Of a stretch of DNA of 64,000 nucleotides, positions 24,469 to 36,100 are shown piece after piece (position 1 is the stretch's first letter; every line of letters begins with the position of its first letter). A program made the translations under genes and the position numbers. A model generated the notes under the pieces. That model did no database searches. It saw only the letters and a program-made list of their open reading frames with translations, and was not told where the DNA came from. Source of the stretch: Stereum hirsutum FP-91666 SS1. Lineage: Eukaryota > Basidiomycota > Agaricomycetes > Russulales > Stereaceae. The stretch covers positions 1,994,329 through 2,058,328 of the forward strand of contig NW_006763133.1 in NCBI RefSeq assembly GCF_000264905.1, in the 5' to 3' direction.

Positions 24469-26191
24469 CTAGTCGAACAGCCTGTCGAACTTGGGCAAGC
24501 AAGAGTACCCTTCGTAATCTGAACCGAAGAAAGAGCGTCGGTAAACATCGCAAGCATCCAACAAGCGCTTAGGCTAGCCAGACCGTGAGCGATAGACTTA
24601 CCAAAGTTCTCGCTCGGGTCACACCAGCACCGTCCCTTCGAATGTGCCTCTCCCTGCGGACATCTCTGGAATGGCTCATGTCTGTACCCAATGTCCGAGA
24701 AGAAGTGAATCTTATCCTTAGGTGCGAGCAAAGCAGCACCGATAGAGTGGACGGGTGCGTCACCCCAGCGCTCGTAGTAGAAGCCGCCGGCCTGGTCGAG
24801 GTGTTCGAAGAATTTGCTGTAAGCTTCGCCTCTCCAGAAATCAAGGTCGCCAATCTCGAAGTTACTCCAGACTAGAGTATGGTGATGGTCAGAATTCAGG
24901 AAAGTGTTTGGGTGAGTGCCGGTCAATAAAAATGCAGCTTACAGTGACAGCGATTGTAGTTGTTGCCATTGTCATCGGAGATGAAGGCCATGGCGTTATC
25001 GCCCGGAATAAGTTCAGGGTTCTTCGCGATGAAATCTGAGGCTATTGTGAGGAGAAATTCAAGTGGCAAGAAGACACAACGACCGACCCTTCACGGTATC
25101 CCAAAGTGTTGCGATGGTCTCTCCATATTCAGGTAGTGAGATTGTGAATCCTGCTTAGGGAGTCAACAGATTTTTATTTATTTTAAATGACTGATCCTAC
25201 CGTAGACCTTCCCCTGATCTTGCATGACAAGGAAAGGGTCGTAATCGAGGTCACAAAAATAAGTTACATCTGGACTGAGAGAGTATACGGAGTCAGCTTG
25301 TTGATGCCGTAAGATGTATACATTTGTACCCACTCGACCCTCCAATAATACCTGTACTTTTGTAGAAGCTCGTGTCGATAAAAGAACTGAGTGAAAAATC
25401 AGGTGAGCACTTCGCGAAAGTAATGAATCGAGACGCACTCCTGAATTGTACCGACACATGTTCCGGTATCTGGAAGGAGAAATGAGATAGTCAGGCCGTT
25501 CAACAAATGGATAATACGCACGGAAGACTGCCTACAAAACACGCATAAAGTAAAGAATTGTATGAGAGCAAACGAAGTGGTACGTACCACCATAGATCAC
25601 ATTGTTCTCGGCCATTTTGGCCCGGGATACAGAAGCCTTTTCTTCGTCAATCCAATCGGGTTGGAACCAGTGGTCGTGTGGAATGAGACCAAACTCAACC
25701 TTGGCATCTGTAAGTGCCAGAATGCTCCTGGCCAGTAGTAAATGGAAAGCGTGAATGATGAGCTGGTCGGACAAGGTGAGAGCCCACGCACGAAGTGAAC
25801 TTTTCGTCGAAAGGTACTTCGTTCAAGAACACATATGGGTACTTGAACTTCCTGTTGAACCTATCCTCCATCTGTTTCATGCTCTTCATCATGCCTTTCA
25901 GATCACTATTTCTCGCGAGCATGACGATGGCAGCATTCGCGCGCCGATCCTGTATGGCCGTGGTATTCTCATGCCAGATGTATTCGCTAGGCGTGATACG
26001 TTCTGAGGCGGATGGTTGGGAGCCAATGATTCCGTAGGAGCCGCGCGAGAACGTTAGGATAAGGTGCAAGCTGATCTGTGAATATAATGAGGATGGGAGG
26101 TGACTGCATTTCTAGGTCAGCCACAATATGGCCGAACATCACGCACGATGATGGTCAAAACCAGGACCACATATCGCATTGGGGTCATCAT
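24469..26191 (-). CDS. GT15 alpha-1,2-mannosyltransferase (KRE2/MNT1 type), copy 1
   Basis: Golgi type II membrane enzyme that adds alpha-1,2-mannose from GDP-mannose to O- and N-linked glycans. The start is MMTPMRYVVLVLTIIS at 26191 (or the adjacent ATG at 26188), and residues 6-22 form the signal anchor. A short stem precedes the GT15 domain: ANAAIVMLARNSDLKGMMKS, KFKYPYVFLNEVPFDEKF, EFGLIPHDHWFQPDWIDEEK, YYWRVEPDVTYFCDLDYDPF, GFTISLPEYGETIATLWDTV, FWSNFEIGDLDFWRGEAY, GGFYYERWGDAPVHSIGAAL, FFSDIGYRHEPFQRCPQ and the end YSCLPKFDRLFD. In yeast Kre2p the Glu of the EPD motif and the His of APVHS bind Mn2+, and the Glu of NFEI is the proposed nucleophile; all are present. There are several short introns. 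It lies tandem with a second copy downstream in the window. Confidence 0.92.
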
Positions 26192-26978
26192 CTTGGATGA
26201 CGAGTAAGGTCTTCACCACCAGTCGATGACTATCAAAAAAAAACAAGTAGGATATGGAGTCCAAGTGAGGGTGTAGGATGAGTGACAGCGGGGAGAACGA
26301 TTCAGAATGGTGATGGAATGAGTTGAGCATCTGTTGCCACCAAGTCGCCACAGTTGTTGCTTCCGTCACTCCATCCGCCCGGAATCTGGCTCATTTCCCC
26401 TGTAAGTTGCTCAACACCTTGTCAACACCGTCTCCTCTCCGTTGAGAGCATATTCACAACAGTCACTGGTCCTTGACCGAGACTCAGAACATAGTGAAAT
26501 GAACGATTCTAGGTCAGACTGTTATCTTAGATTCCTTTTATTTATTTAGTTTCGTACTCTCCCCGTATGCCTCCTCCATCTCACACCGATGCTATCGTCG
26601 CATGTATATTCTATCCTCAACTCTTATGGTCGCCTCGGTTTGCAAAGGATATGTTAATATTACCCGGCATCATGCTCGATCTTTTGTGCACTATACATAC
26701 ATCTTACACACCAGCACCACGCCATTGATCCGCCATTGCAAACCCAACTTCAAATCGATCCAACTCAAATCGACGATCAAAACTCAACGACGAGAACGCA
26801 TGGATGCAGCGGATTGATAGATTATACAGAAGTGAACAGGTATGTGTATATGCATAAAATGGTCCTTCTCGAGTACGGTAAGTACGGTGCATCTCAAACG
26901 TCAGCCAGCTCTCAATCCACACCTAAGATACGTATATGTCTCAATGACACGATGACGATATGACACGAGTCTCAACGT
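26192..26978. other. Intergenic between the two GT15 copies
   Basis: 787 bp made of the promoter of copy 1 (left) and the 3' flank of copy 2 (right). Both parts have counterparts around the other copy: the sequence near 26310-26400 (gttgagcatctgttgccacc and onward) matches the region near 28845-28925, and 26683-26860 matches 24075-24335. No separate gene is seen. Confidence 0.55.
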
Positions 26979-28741
26979 CTAGTTGAATAACCTGTCAAAC
27001 TTGGGCAGGCACGAGTACCACTCATAATCTTGACGATGAAGAAGAGTCAGCAAGCACCACGAACGTGACTGGGCAAGCGCTTAAGCCTCTGCACGCAAAC
27101 AACGACGTACCGAAATTCTCCTTCGCATCACACCAACACTTCCCCCTCGAATGTGCCTCTCCCTGTGGACACCTTTGGAATGGCTCGTGTCTGTACCCAA
27201 TGTCAGAGAAGAAGTGAAGCTTGTCCTTAGGTGCGAGCAAAGCAGCGCCGATGGAGTGAACTGGTGCGTCGCCCCAACGCTCGTAGTAGAAGCCGCCTGC
27301 TTGGTCGAGGTGGTCGAAGAATTTGCCATAGGCTTCGCCTCGCCAGAAGTCGAGGTCGCCAATCTCGAAGTTACTCCAAACTAAAATGGCACAGTCGAAG
27401 AAAGTTTGAGAAACTCGATCAGTATGAATGACGAGATATTACTCACAGTGGCAACGATTATAGGTGAGTCCATTGTCGTCGGACAGGAAGCCCATGCCAT
27501 TATCGCCCGGGATAAGTTCAGGATTCTTCTCAATGAAGTCTGAGACGACGTGAGGATACTACAAGTAACGAGAAGTAAAGGCGCGAGTACCGACCTTTCA
27601 CGGTATCCCAAAGTGTGGTTATAGTTTCTCCGTACTCAGGTAGTGAGATGGTAAACCCTGTCCTGAGAGTCATTACTTCACGACTTTGAAACTGGCAAGC
27701 TGGACATACCATAAACCTTCTCCTGGTCTTGCATCACCAGGAAAGGATCGTAGTCAAGGTCACAGAAGAAAGTGACATCTGGCCTGAGGGAGATACACAT
27801 CAATCATCAAAATTGTCGAGGCAATGCGCCATGCCACACTCACTCTACCCTCCAATAATACTTGTACTTGGCCAGAAGCTCATGTCGGTAGAAGAACTGA
27901 ACTAAAGATCAGATGAGTTGTTCTCTGAGAGACAACATAAGACGCACTCCTGAGTTGAAACGGCACATGTTCCGGTATCTACACGGAAAAGTGAGGAGGG
28001 CCGACAATAAGGGAGGATCGGAGCCACATACGGAAGACTGCCTGCAGCATGCGCGAGTATAGTCAGGAGGTGTGTAGGCCCAGGCACAATTGGTTGGTAC
28101 GCACCACCGTAGATCACGTTATTCTTGGCCATCTCAGCCCGGGATGCAGAAGCCTTTTCCTCGTCAATCCAATCCGGCTGGAACCAGTGGTCGTGCGGGA
28201 TGAGACCAAACTCGACCTTGGCGTCCGTGAGCTCCGAGATGGTCCTATCGACATGCATGGTGAATAATGTCACAGTCAGACAAGATGAGAGCGCACGCAC
28301 GAAATGAACTGTTCGTTGAAGGGCTCCTCGTTCAAGAACACGTAGGGATACTTGAACTTCTTGTTAAACCTGTCCTCCATCTGCTTCATGCTCTTCGTGA
28401 TGCCCTTGAGATCACTATTCCTCGCAAGCATGACGATGGCAGCATTCGCGCGCCGGTCCTGAATCGCCGTAGTATCATCGTGCCAGATGTATTCACTTGG
28501 AGTAACACGTTCTGAGGATCCTGCTACTGCTGGTTGCTGGCTAATGAGTTTGGATATTGAAGTAGCATTTCCGTAGGCCTCGTGCGAGAATGTGAGAATA
28601 AAATGCAAGCTGATCTGTTAATAGGAAGAGGATGAAAGGTGTTTGCGCTCGTCAGAGAAGACGTCAAAATAGAGTAGAGCCGAGCATCATACGCACTATG
28701 ATGGTCAAAACCAGGACCACATATCGCATTGGGGTCATCAT
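26979..28741 (-). CDS. GT15 alpha-1,2-mannosyltransferase (KRE2/MNT1 type), copy 2
   Basis: Second tandem member of the GT15 family, same strand and same exon plan as copy 1. The ATG is at 28741 in the same context (MMTPMRYVVLVLTII, signal anchor). Conserved blocks are RANAAIVMLARNSDLKGITK, KFKYPYVFLNEEPFNEQF, EFGLIPHDHWFQPDWIDEEK, DVTFFCDLDYDPFLVMQDQE, FWSNFEIGDLDFWRGEAY, GGFYYERWGDAPVHSIGAAL and the end YSCLPKFDRLFN. The stem region is longer than in copy 1, with an insert around SKLISQQPAVAGS. The catalytic positions seen in copy 1 are kept, and no frameshift or stop is visible, so both copies look functional. The near-identity of the coding blocks points to a fairly recent duplication or to gene conversion. 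Confidence 0.92.
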
Positions 28742-29294
28742 CTTGGTTGACAGGCGGAGGGTCTCCTCAAACCAGCAGCGATATGTATTAGAAGGACAGA
28801 AAAATGAAGGCCAAGGGAGAGGGAGAGGAAGGGGATGGAAGAGAGTTGAGCGTTCGTGTTGCCACTTTCCCGCAGTTCCAGTCTTCCGTCATGTTGTCGG
28901 CCCGGTAACATGGCTCACTTCCCAGCGGTGTAGATCTTGGCCGCGGTTGACTGTAATTCTTTACGTTTATAATTGCTTCCCGATGAGAACTAGGGAAGCT
29001 CCACCTCGGCGGTGGCACTGACCTTGCTTGATTATTTTGATCGAACGTTCTCCGGAGACTCGCTCACCTTCATACGTACATATATCTTACTTCACACAAT
29101 AATCAAAGAGGCACATCCAGATCACAATATATTGTATTCTATGCCAAAGCACACAAAAGACCCGAATACTAGAATATATTATCCTCTTCTACATCGAGGC
29201 AAGCAGCCCTCAGGCTAAAAAGTACCTGTGACACACCAATCAGGATATGAAGTACTATAGAAACAAGATGATATACCGTAGCTCTAACCCCGTA
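28742..29294. other. Intergenic: promoter of GT15 copy 2
   Basis: 553 bp. The first 190 bp resemble the promoter of GT15 copy 1. The part from 29040 to 29290 is AT-rich and is probably the 3' UTR of the next minus-strand gene. No gene seen. Confidence 0.45.
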
Positions 29295-30517
29295 TCAGCT
29301 CAACCTGATCCTCTTAACCGGAAGCACAAACATGGGCGGGCAGAGCACGTCAATGCGGTGGATGACCGGCTCAAAATTATTGATCCAATGATGGTCGCAA
29401 GGATGCCGTGCCATGCGATGCTTCAAACCAAAACGAACCTTCACTACCGCACCTCGTAAGACCTCATACTCGGACGGGGAAATAAGATTCTCGTCCTCGT
29501 CGAAGGCTGGTATAGGCTGGACCGTGTATGTGCGCTTCAGCTCTCGTAGCTCTTTGCGAGCGTCGGCGCTGTCGACAGGCCAGGTGGATGTATCGAATAC
29601 ATGGCCCAGAAGACCTAATGATCAGATGGTGAGGCAAGGTAGGCACCCAGGACGCGGTCAACCGGAAGTAGAACGCACCAGGAACATAGCCAATCGACGG
29701 AAGAATATCAGACCCTTTCTGCGTATTTATCAGCATCAAAGGAAGAAAGAGACAAAGGAGATTCTACCTTGAATAGACGATGAGTTATCCTGATAGATGA
29801 GCCACAGACTACATGCAGGCCCTCTCGTCCTTTATCCGCTACCAGACCCTCAAGATACCTCATATTGTCCAAGCACACCATCCAGTCGTCCTCGAGAAAC
29901 CCACCCTCTGGCGTTGTAAGCCACCCTGATGCTCGAGCCCACCTGAGCGGGTGTCTGTACCCCATCTGTTCGAGCCGTTCGTAGTTGCCCTGTGCGATGA
30001 GGCGGAAAAGCCCAGGCTTCACGGTAGCAATACATGCCAGACTTGCATCGTCATCTCCAGCGACCTCTCCGAACCGCATCTTCAGTGTTCTGCATCCGTC
30101 ATCCTCCGGTCCCCATATCACAGTGTCCCTCACTTCCTTCTGCCCGAGATAGTCTCCCCTCTCCACAAGCTCAGCGCGAGCGGCGGCAATGTGATGGTCA
30201 AGCGCACGATCATAGACTGACGGCCCTCGAGGAAGAGGGGAGCAGAGAAGGCCAGACGGATCCAAGGAAGTATTGGGAGTAGTGAGAGCGATAGGTGAGA
30301 GAGTCAGGCTGGGATGGGATGGAGGCGTCGGGTCGGGTGTCGGAAGAGAAGTTGTTTGGTGTGGCGTTGAAGGTGCACGGGTGATGTAAGGAGAGACGGG
30401 TTTGACGGAGTCGCGAGCATGAGAATTACGGACAGTGTGGGTAGGAGATAATGTGAAGTTGGATGGAGACGACGGCGTATGGCGATGGGGAGTGGCAGGT
30501 GGAGTAAACGCGGACAT
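29295..30517 (-). CDS. Unknown protein, member A of a head-to-head paralogue pair
   Basis: Not recognised. Three exons (30517-29768, 29718-29679, 29614-29295) give 1,110 nt, encoding 369 residues. About 95 Pro/Ser/Thr-rich residues (MSAFTPPATPHRHTPSSPSN) precede a folded core: ARAELVERGDYL, RDTVIWGPEDDGCRTLKMRF, RWARASGWLTTPEGGFLEDD, HVVCGSSIRITHRLFK. The last part has TWPVDSADARKELRELKRTY, then TVQPIPAFDEDENLISPSEY, LRGAVVKVRFGLKH and HRIDVLCPP, and ends in a basic VKRIRLS. The pattern of the C-terminal part (PAFD.. LI.PS.Y ..LRGA.V.V.F) suggests an all-beta module, but this is inference. Its neighbour at 31393-32768 shares the same core and both intron positions. A TATTTAAA box lies 70 bp upstream of the ATG. 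A role in nucleic-acid binding is possible, unproven. Confidence 0.8.
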
Positions 30518-30586
30518 GCTGGTTAAGTAGGGATCTGTGGAATCGCGGTGAATTCGAATCCGTTAAACATTGAAGTAATGAAAACC

Positions 30587-30594
30587 TTTAAATA
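30587..30594 (-). promoter_or_regulatory. TATA-like box of unknown gene A
   Basis: TATTTAAA on the minus strand, 70 bp upstream of the ATG at 30517. Confidence 0.45.
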
Positions 30595-31304
30595 CTCGCA
30601 CCTAGCGTCTCCACCTCGTTCAAAATGCTCATTCGGGACTCAAGCATTCCAGAGTGGCGGTTTGTCACACAGCATCCCGAATGCTCCAGCTTTGGCTCCT
30701 TCCTAAAACCTTATAACCGTGAATCTCGACGATGCCAGAGTCTGTGTCGCGCCTCTGGATAGACGAGACTATATGTCTAGACATATTTTGCACTGTGTTT
30801 CCAAGCCAGAGCAGAATACGCAGCTGTGTCGGGGCAAGAGCCTGAGGCCGAACACGCTCCAGTACCGTTTCTCCCTGTCAAGCCTGTACCTGGTCCACGT
30901 CTAAGATTTTCAGAGCGTAGCATGTATTGTGCAGAGTCTCGAGAGGTCTTTAAAATAAAAGACCACGTCGCCGAGGGACGCTGCCTACGATGATGAGGGA
31001 CGAGAGCGCGCAAGTTTATTCTGCCATGGTCGGAGAGGTCGGAGTGGTGAACTAGTCGTCGGAGCGCAAATTCACTCGGTGGCACTTGTCAAAACCTCTA
31101 CCCAACCATCTGTCAACTTAAATATTTCACACCAAGTCTCGAGCATCTCGCTCCGTCCACTGCCGTCTCGAAACCGGTATATCTTTACCGCAGCATATCG
31201 ACTTTTCGAGCGCACCGAGGCTGATGGCCGACATGAACCACTGACACCATCTCGACTTTTGTATCTCATTCCAGTCCAGTAAGTCCAGCCACCCCGTCTC
31301 CTGC

Positions 31305-31312
31305 TATAAAAT
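31305..31312 (+). promoter_or_regulatory. TATA box of unknown gene B
   Basis: TATAAAAT on the plus strand, 88 bp upstream of the ATG at 31393, followed by a C/A-rich leader. Confidence 0.55.
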
Positions 31313-31392
31313 ATGAACTGGCCACTCGTATATTTCTCCCATCAATATCAATCTCTTTATATCTTCTACCGCATCAAACCACCTTTGACACC

Positions 31393-32768
31393 ATGCCGCC
31401 GTCGACTCGCTTGTCAAATGCGGACCCCTCTCTATCACCTCAAGGGCGAGACACTGGAAAAAAATCTGATAAACCTGGCGGTGCGATCCCTACTTTTCTA
31501 TTCTTCTCTAGGTGCCCTGCTCTTATTTTTTATGTCTCATGGCAGCTCTCTCTCGAAATCCTGTCCAATTGACTCCTCAGGACTCAGTCGGTTCAGACAC
31601 ATCCACTGTTAACTCAGACAACCCACCTCCCTCGACTCCTCCTCCGAAGAGCAACCAGGCAAAGGCCCCGTCTCCGAGCGATACATCTCCCTCCTCTCAC
31701 AGCTCCGTGTCGACTCACACCCAGTCACCTCAGAGTCTCAGCACTCCGGGCAGCTCGTTGCCATCCTCTCCCACCGTTTCCCGCAACCGCCGTACGTCGA
31801 TAAACCGTATACATAGATAATACATATTAACTCTCCTTCTTAGAAGCCATCCTTGATGCACGCGCTGAACTCATCGACTCGACTCTTTACCTAGCGGAGC
31901 CGTCTACGAGGGATGCCTGTGACTGGACGCGTGTCGGCACTGCTGATCTTTTGACCGTGCATGGAGATGGGGATGCTATCGAGCCCGCCATCATCACTTT
32001 CATCGGTGTTATCAGCAGCCGTAACTTCTATCTTTGGGCCGATGGCGGAGTCACTGAAGCAAGGGGGTTTACTCGCAGTCTTGCAGACGCCACCGCCACC
32101 TGCATCGTAGAGAAGTCTTTGGTGTCTCCTGTTTCCGCAGATTTTGTGGCGGCCCTCAGTACGCTCGAACACTTCGAGTCTCAGATCATCACGCATGGCT
32201 TCACGAGGAAACCCATGCGCGTCGCTGTGGCGGGCAGTCCTGTCTGTGGAGTCAGGCTGCGACACAGACTATTCCAGGTCTGTCATGTTTTTTGCCTACC
32301 TCACCGGTATCAAACTGACCCACTACCATCTCTGTAGGAGCGGACTACCGAATCATCGACCAGTCACGGTACGTATCTTCCCGCTCATTATGCCCATCAT
32401 CTATCTCATCCCAATTCCTTTCAGACCCTCCGCTCCCCAGTGAATTCCAAATCTCTCAATGGCCTGTCCGAAGTGCATGGGCTCAGGCTCAGCTCCAAGC
32501 CATGAAGGACACTCATGACGTCAACATTCTGCCCGCCTACGACGTGCATGGCGACCTCATACCTCCCGCATCCTACGCTGACAAGCTTTCCGGTGCCACC
32601 TGCGCTATCCAGTTCCGTGTCAGCCATTGGCCCATCTCAAAGAAGACCGAGGATACATTTGTGGGCGACATCGAGAAGATTGAGGTCCTGGTCGAGCCCG
32701 TCGTTATCGCCGCCGGGAAGCGTAAACTTGCGCTCACCTCCTCGCCTTCAAAGCGCGCGAAGGTTTAA
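31393..32768 (+). CDS. Unknown protein, member B of a head-to-head paralogue pair
   Basis: Not recognised. Five exons (31393-31480, 31588-31791, 31844-32277, 32338-32368, 32425-32768) give 1,101 nt, encoding 366 residues. The start MPPSTRLSNADPSLSPQGRD opens a Ser/Pro/Thr-rich tail of about 95 residues. The core has ILDARAELIDSTLYL, STRDACDWTRVG, IEPAIITFIGVISSRNFYLW, ARGFTRSLADATATCIVEKS and VAVAGSPVCGVRLRHRLFQ. The C-terminal module is FQISQWPVRSAWAQAQLQAM, DVNILPAYDVHGDLIPPASY, LSGATCAIQFRVSHW, DTFVGDIEKIEVLVEP, and the end is basic (GKRKLALTSSPSKRAKV), resembling a bipartite nuclear signal. It pairs block by block with gene A, including a phase-0 intron right after HRLF[K/Q] and a phase-1 intron 31-40 nt later. 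The next gene on the same strand is the Helitron helicase. The first intron acceptor is the least certain junction. Confidence 0.8.
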
Positions 32769-33025
32769 CCTAGGTGTGTGGACTTTTATTAGTCTCATTG
32801 TGTCGAGTAATCCCTGAGTCGCCGACCCCTCTAGCGTATGCTCCATGGTCTCCCGTTCGCGTACATCACAAATAGCTAGATACACGAATAGCATCTTTTC
32901 TCCCCTCCTCTGATAATATCCCAAAAACTTGTATGCGTGTGGGATCTGTGTAGTCCAAATCTCTTGTCAGAATTTCTTCTAAGCTTCGGGTTATGAGCTG
33001 GGTTTTCTAAAACAAATAAAGTTGT

Positions 33026-33039
33026 TGTGGCGCGCCACA
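33026..33039. repeat. Perfect 14-bp palindrome
   Basis: TGTGGCGCGCCACA reads the same on both strands. It contains an AscI-type GGCGCGCC core and lies 155 bp upstream of the Helitron start codon. Could be a protein-binding site or part of a mobile-element end. Confidence 0.85.
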
Positions 33040-33055
33040 CTCACCTCCCGAACGG

Positions 33056-33088
33056 TTGACAGCCGCCCTGATCGAGGGCCGCTGTCAA
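33056..33088. repeat. Stem-loop, 14-bp arms with one mismatch
   Basis: TTGACAGCCGCCCT and its near reverse complement AGGGCCGCTGTCAA flank the 5-nt loop GATCG. Thirteen of 14 positions pair. Together with the neighbouring palindrome it makes a compact structured block in front of the Helitron gene. It may be a sub-terminal hairpin or a leader structure. Confidence 0.8.
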
Positions 33089-33193
33089 AGTTGAAGATGA
33101 CGCTGAGTCAACTGAAAATTATGGTGCACTCGTTAACTGCAACTGCCTTCAAACCATACTGGCCTGTCTTTTTGTCTTCTCTCACGTTGATCT

Positions 33194-36100
33194 ATGGCCA
33201 CACAACAGGACTTAGACGCCCTAACGAGCGCCGAGCTCAAGGCCTCAGCGAGAGGCATCATCTCACTCTCCGCAGAGGAACGGAAGACCAAGTCGACCCT
33301 CATCACTGCTATCCTTGCGAAATCTCCTCAATCTTTTCTTGAGACTCTTCGTCGACAGTCAGTGCAGAAGAAGAAGAAGCGTCCTCATAGCTCCGTGGAT
33401 CTCCCACAGTCTATCCATACAGATTCAGGGCTTCACAGCTCTGCCGGTGAGCCACCGCGGGCCCTTCCTCGTCGTCGCTTCGAAGAACCGGACTTCTCCA
33501 AATTCTTGCAACTTCCGTCGGTCGAACAGACACACCATCTGTATCAACAGTTCTATGACGCGACATCAAATGCGGCATTAAACACTTCCACATGCTCCAT
33601 CTGTGCTCGCGAACGGAATGTCGCCGATGATGGCATATCTACCCTCCTCCTTTGCGACATTCCAAATCCACAGCGTTTGTGCCCGAAAGACGCGACATCA
33701 CACCCCCATCATACACTGTTCTCTAACATGCTTCTGGAGCCTAGCGGTGTTGACATAGAGGCTAAGACCGCCGTCGTATGCGGACAATGCTTGTCCGCGC
33801 TCAAAGCCAAGGACGTACTGGAGAGACCCCCCAAGCTCTCCCTTGCGAACAACCTCTGGCTCGGTCCCATCCCTTGGGCACTCCAACGTCTCACTGTGCC
33901 CGAACAGCTTCTGATAGCCCTCCTATATCCCCGTGTATTTGTCTTCAAACTCACCCCGAAGAAACGCGGAGTGAGTGCGTCAGACCCGGCAGGAGCCACC
34001 CTACAGCGTGGCATGCGCGGCACGGTGACAACGTACGAGCAGGATATCAAAGGTGTCACCGCCATGACAGAGGGTAAGCGGATGCCACGTCCAGTCGCTC
34101 TCCTCGCCTCTGTCATGTCCGTTACATTCGTTGGGCGAGGAAAGCTGCCTAAAGGCTGGCTGTACAGTACCTTCAAAGTACGCCGCGCCGCTATCCGCGA
34201 GGCCCTCCTGTGGCTCCGAGAGCATAATCCCAAATACTACGGAGACATCGAGATCGATGAAGAACGTCTTCGAGCTCTTCCCGAGGACGATGTGCCCGAA
34301 GAAGTCTTGGCGAATGTTCGGCAGACAGAGGATGTTGGAGTATTGCTCGAGGAGAGCGGCGCAGGCTATGTTCCAGATGAAACCCAGGAAGTGGAGTACG
34401 GTGCGTATCCCTGTAGGAGAGTTTCGCATCCAACTCATGAGTTGTTCACAGAGGCACTAGGCGCGGATGGTGTGGAAGAGGAAGGAGAGGGTGTTGGGAC
34501 CCAGTCTGAAGGTCAGTACATGCAAGTCATATATAAGCTCATGCTCGTCGTCTGACTTGTCACTTGCAATCTGTTAGATCACGACCGTTTGCCCGATGTC
34601 ATTCCGTTACTCGTTTCCGGAGCGAGCGACACAGATCTCAGTGGCGTTACGCCAACAGAATTGATGCTGTACGGCCTTAGCAACCTCTGGAACGATGACT
34701 CCGAAGGAGGCTACGCTGTTCGGCGAGGCACAGACCCAGTGAGCGACTTTGGTCGTCCACCCCGTGGGGAGGTTCGACCATACGACCCAAATCGCACCAA
34801 TTTCTTCGAGAGGGCATTCCCCACATTATTCCCTTACGGTCGTGGAGGCGTCGAAGCCGACCGAGAGACCCTTGTATCGTATCAGGATCACATTCGGTGG
34901 CTTCTTCAGTACCACGATCGCCGCTTCCGACGCCACAATACTTTTCCCTTTGTCGCATTTGGCATCGAGCAGCGACGACAGGGTCTTAACTCCGCGCGCA
35001 TACAGATGCGGCGTAAGAACTTCGACGCGGACGCCCGTCTCCTCTCCACCATCACGAAAGAGAAGCTCGAGTGCGCTGTCGAAGAGGAGTCGAAGAACCG
35101 ACCGATATCCGACCCCGCTGTACGTCTACTAAGGAAGCATATTCACGCCACAGGAGCCCGCGTGAAGGGTTCAGATCATAGCAGGTACTCACTGCGAAGT
35201 CAGATATGGTCGACCACCGTCGTAAAGGGACCTCCCACTGTTTGGATGACCATCAACCCGAACGATCTCCACGATCCCATCGCGCAGATATTTGCAGGCG
35301 AGGAGATCGACATGGAATCGTTTATGACCACGCTCGGACCCGACAAGACCAAACGCGCCGCGAACATCGCCGACGATCCGTACGCCGCTGCCAAATTCTT
35401 TCACTTCATCATCCGCACCATCCTTGAAACCCTTTTTGGAGTCCAAGTGACCGGTGGGAAGCGTGTCGTCAGTGAGATGGGAGTACTTGGTGAAATAGCG
35501 GCTTACTTTGGAGTTGTTGAGTCTCAAGGACGAGGCACGCTACATCTTCACATCCTCTTCTGGCTGCTTCACGCGCCCTCCTCAGAGGAGATGCACGAAC
35601 TCCTACAATCCGAGGATTTTCGCAACCGTGTCAAGACGTATATCTCGACGAACATGACGGCGTACCTTCCTGGTCTGTCCTCGAAAGCCGACGCGGCCTC
35701 CGTCCCAAACGAAACCGAAATTGGCTACAACCGACCACCGAACCCGACCGCATCTGACTACACCGAACAGCTGACGTCCTTCGAACTTCGTGTCGTTCGT
35801 GCCACACAAGTTCATAAGTGTGAACTTCGCCGTTGTCTCATCCTCGACCAGAACGGCAAGTATCGTTGCAAAAGAGGCGCTCCATTCCAAGTGGCCGAGC
35901 ACGACTTCATCGATGCTAGCGGAGTCTGGGGCCCAAAGCGACTATTCGACAAGTTGAATACATGGAATCGGGCCATCAGCATAAATGTGCGGTGCAATAA
36001 CGATGCGAAGTTTCTTACCAGTGGCGCCGAGACCAAGAACGTCGTGTTCTATGTATCCACATATCAGGCGAAGAAGCAGAACCGGTCTCATACCGCATCG

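Larger units (their letters stand above)
30518..31392. promoter_or_regulatory. Head-to-head spacer of the unknown paralogue pair
   Basis: 875 bp between two start codons that point away from each other. Each side has its own TATA-like box at 70-90 bp from its ATG, unlike the TATA-less compact promoters elsewhere in the window. The middle (30700-31260) holds only short open frames without protein-like character. The right end is C/A-rich, like a fungal leader. Confidence 0.5.
32769..33193. other. Spacer between unknown gene B and the Helitron gene
   Basis: 425 bp without a gene. It contains the 3' UTR of gene B, a perfect 14-bp palindrome and a strong stem-loop (both listed separately), then an AT-richer leader before the ATG at 33194. 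Confidence 0.5.
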
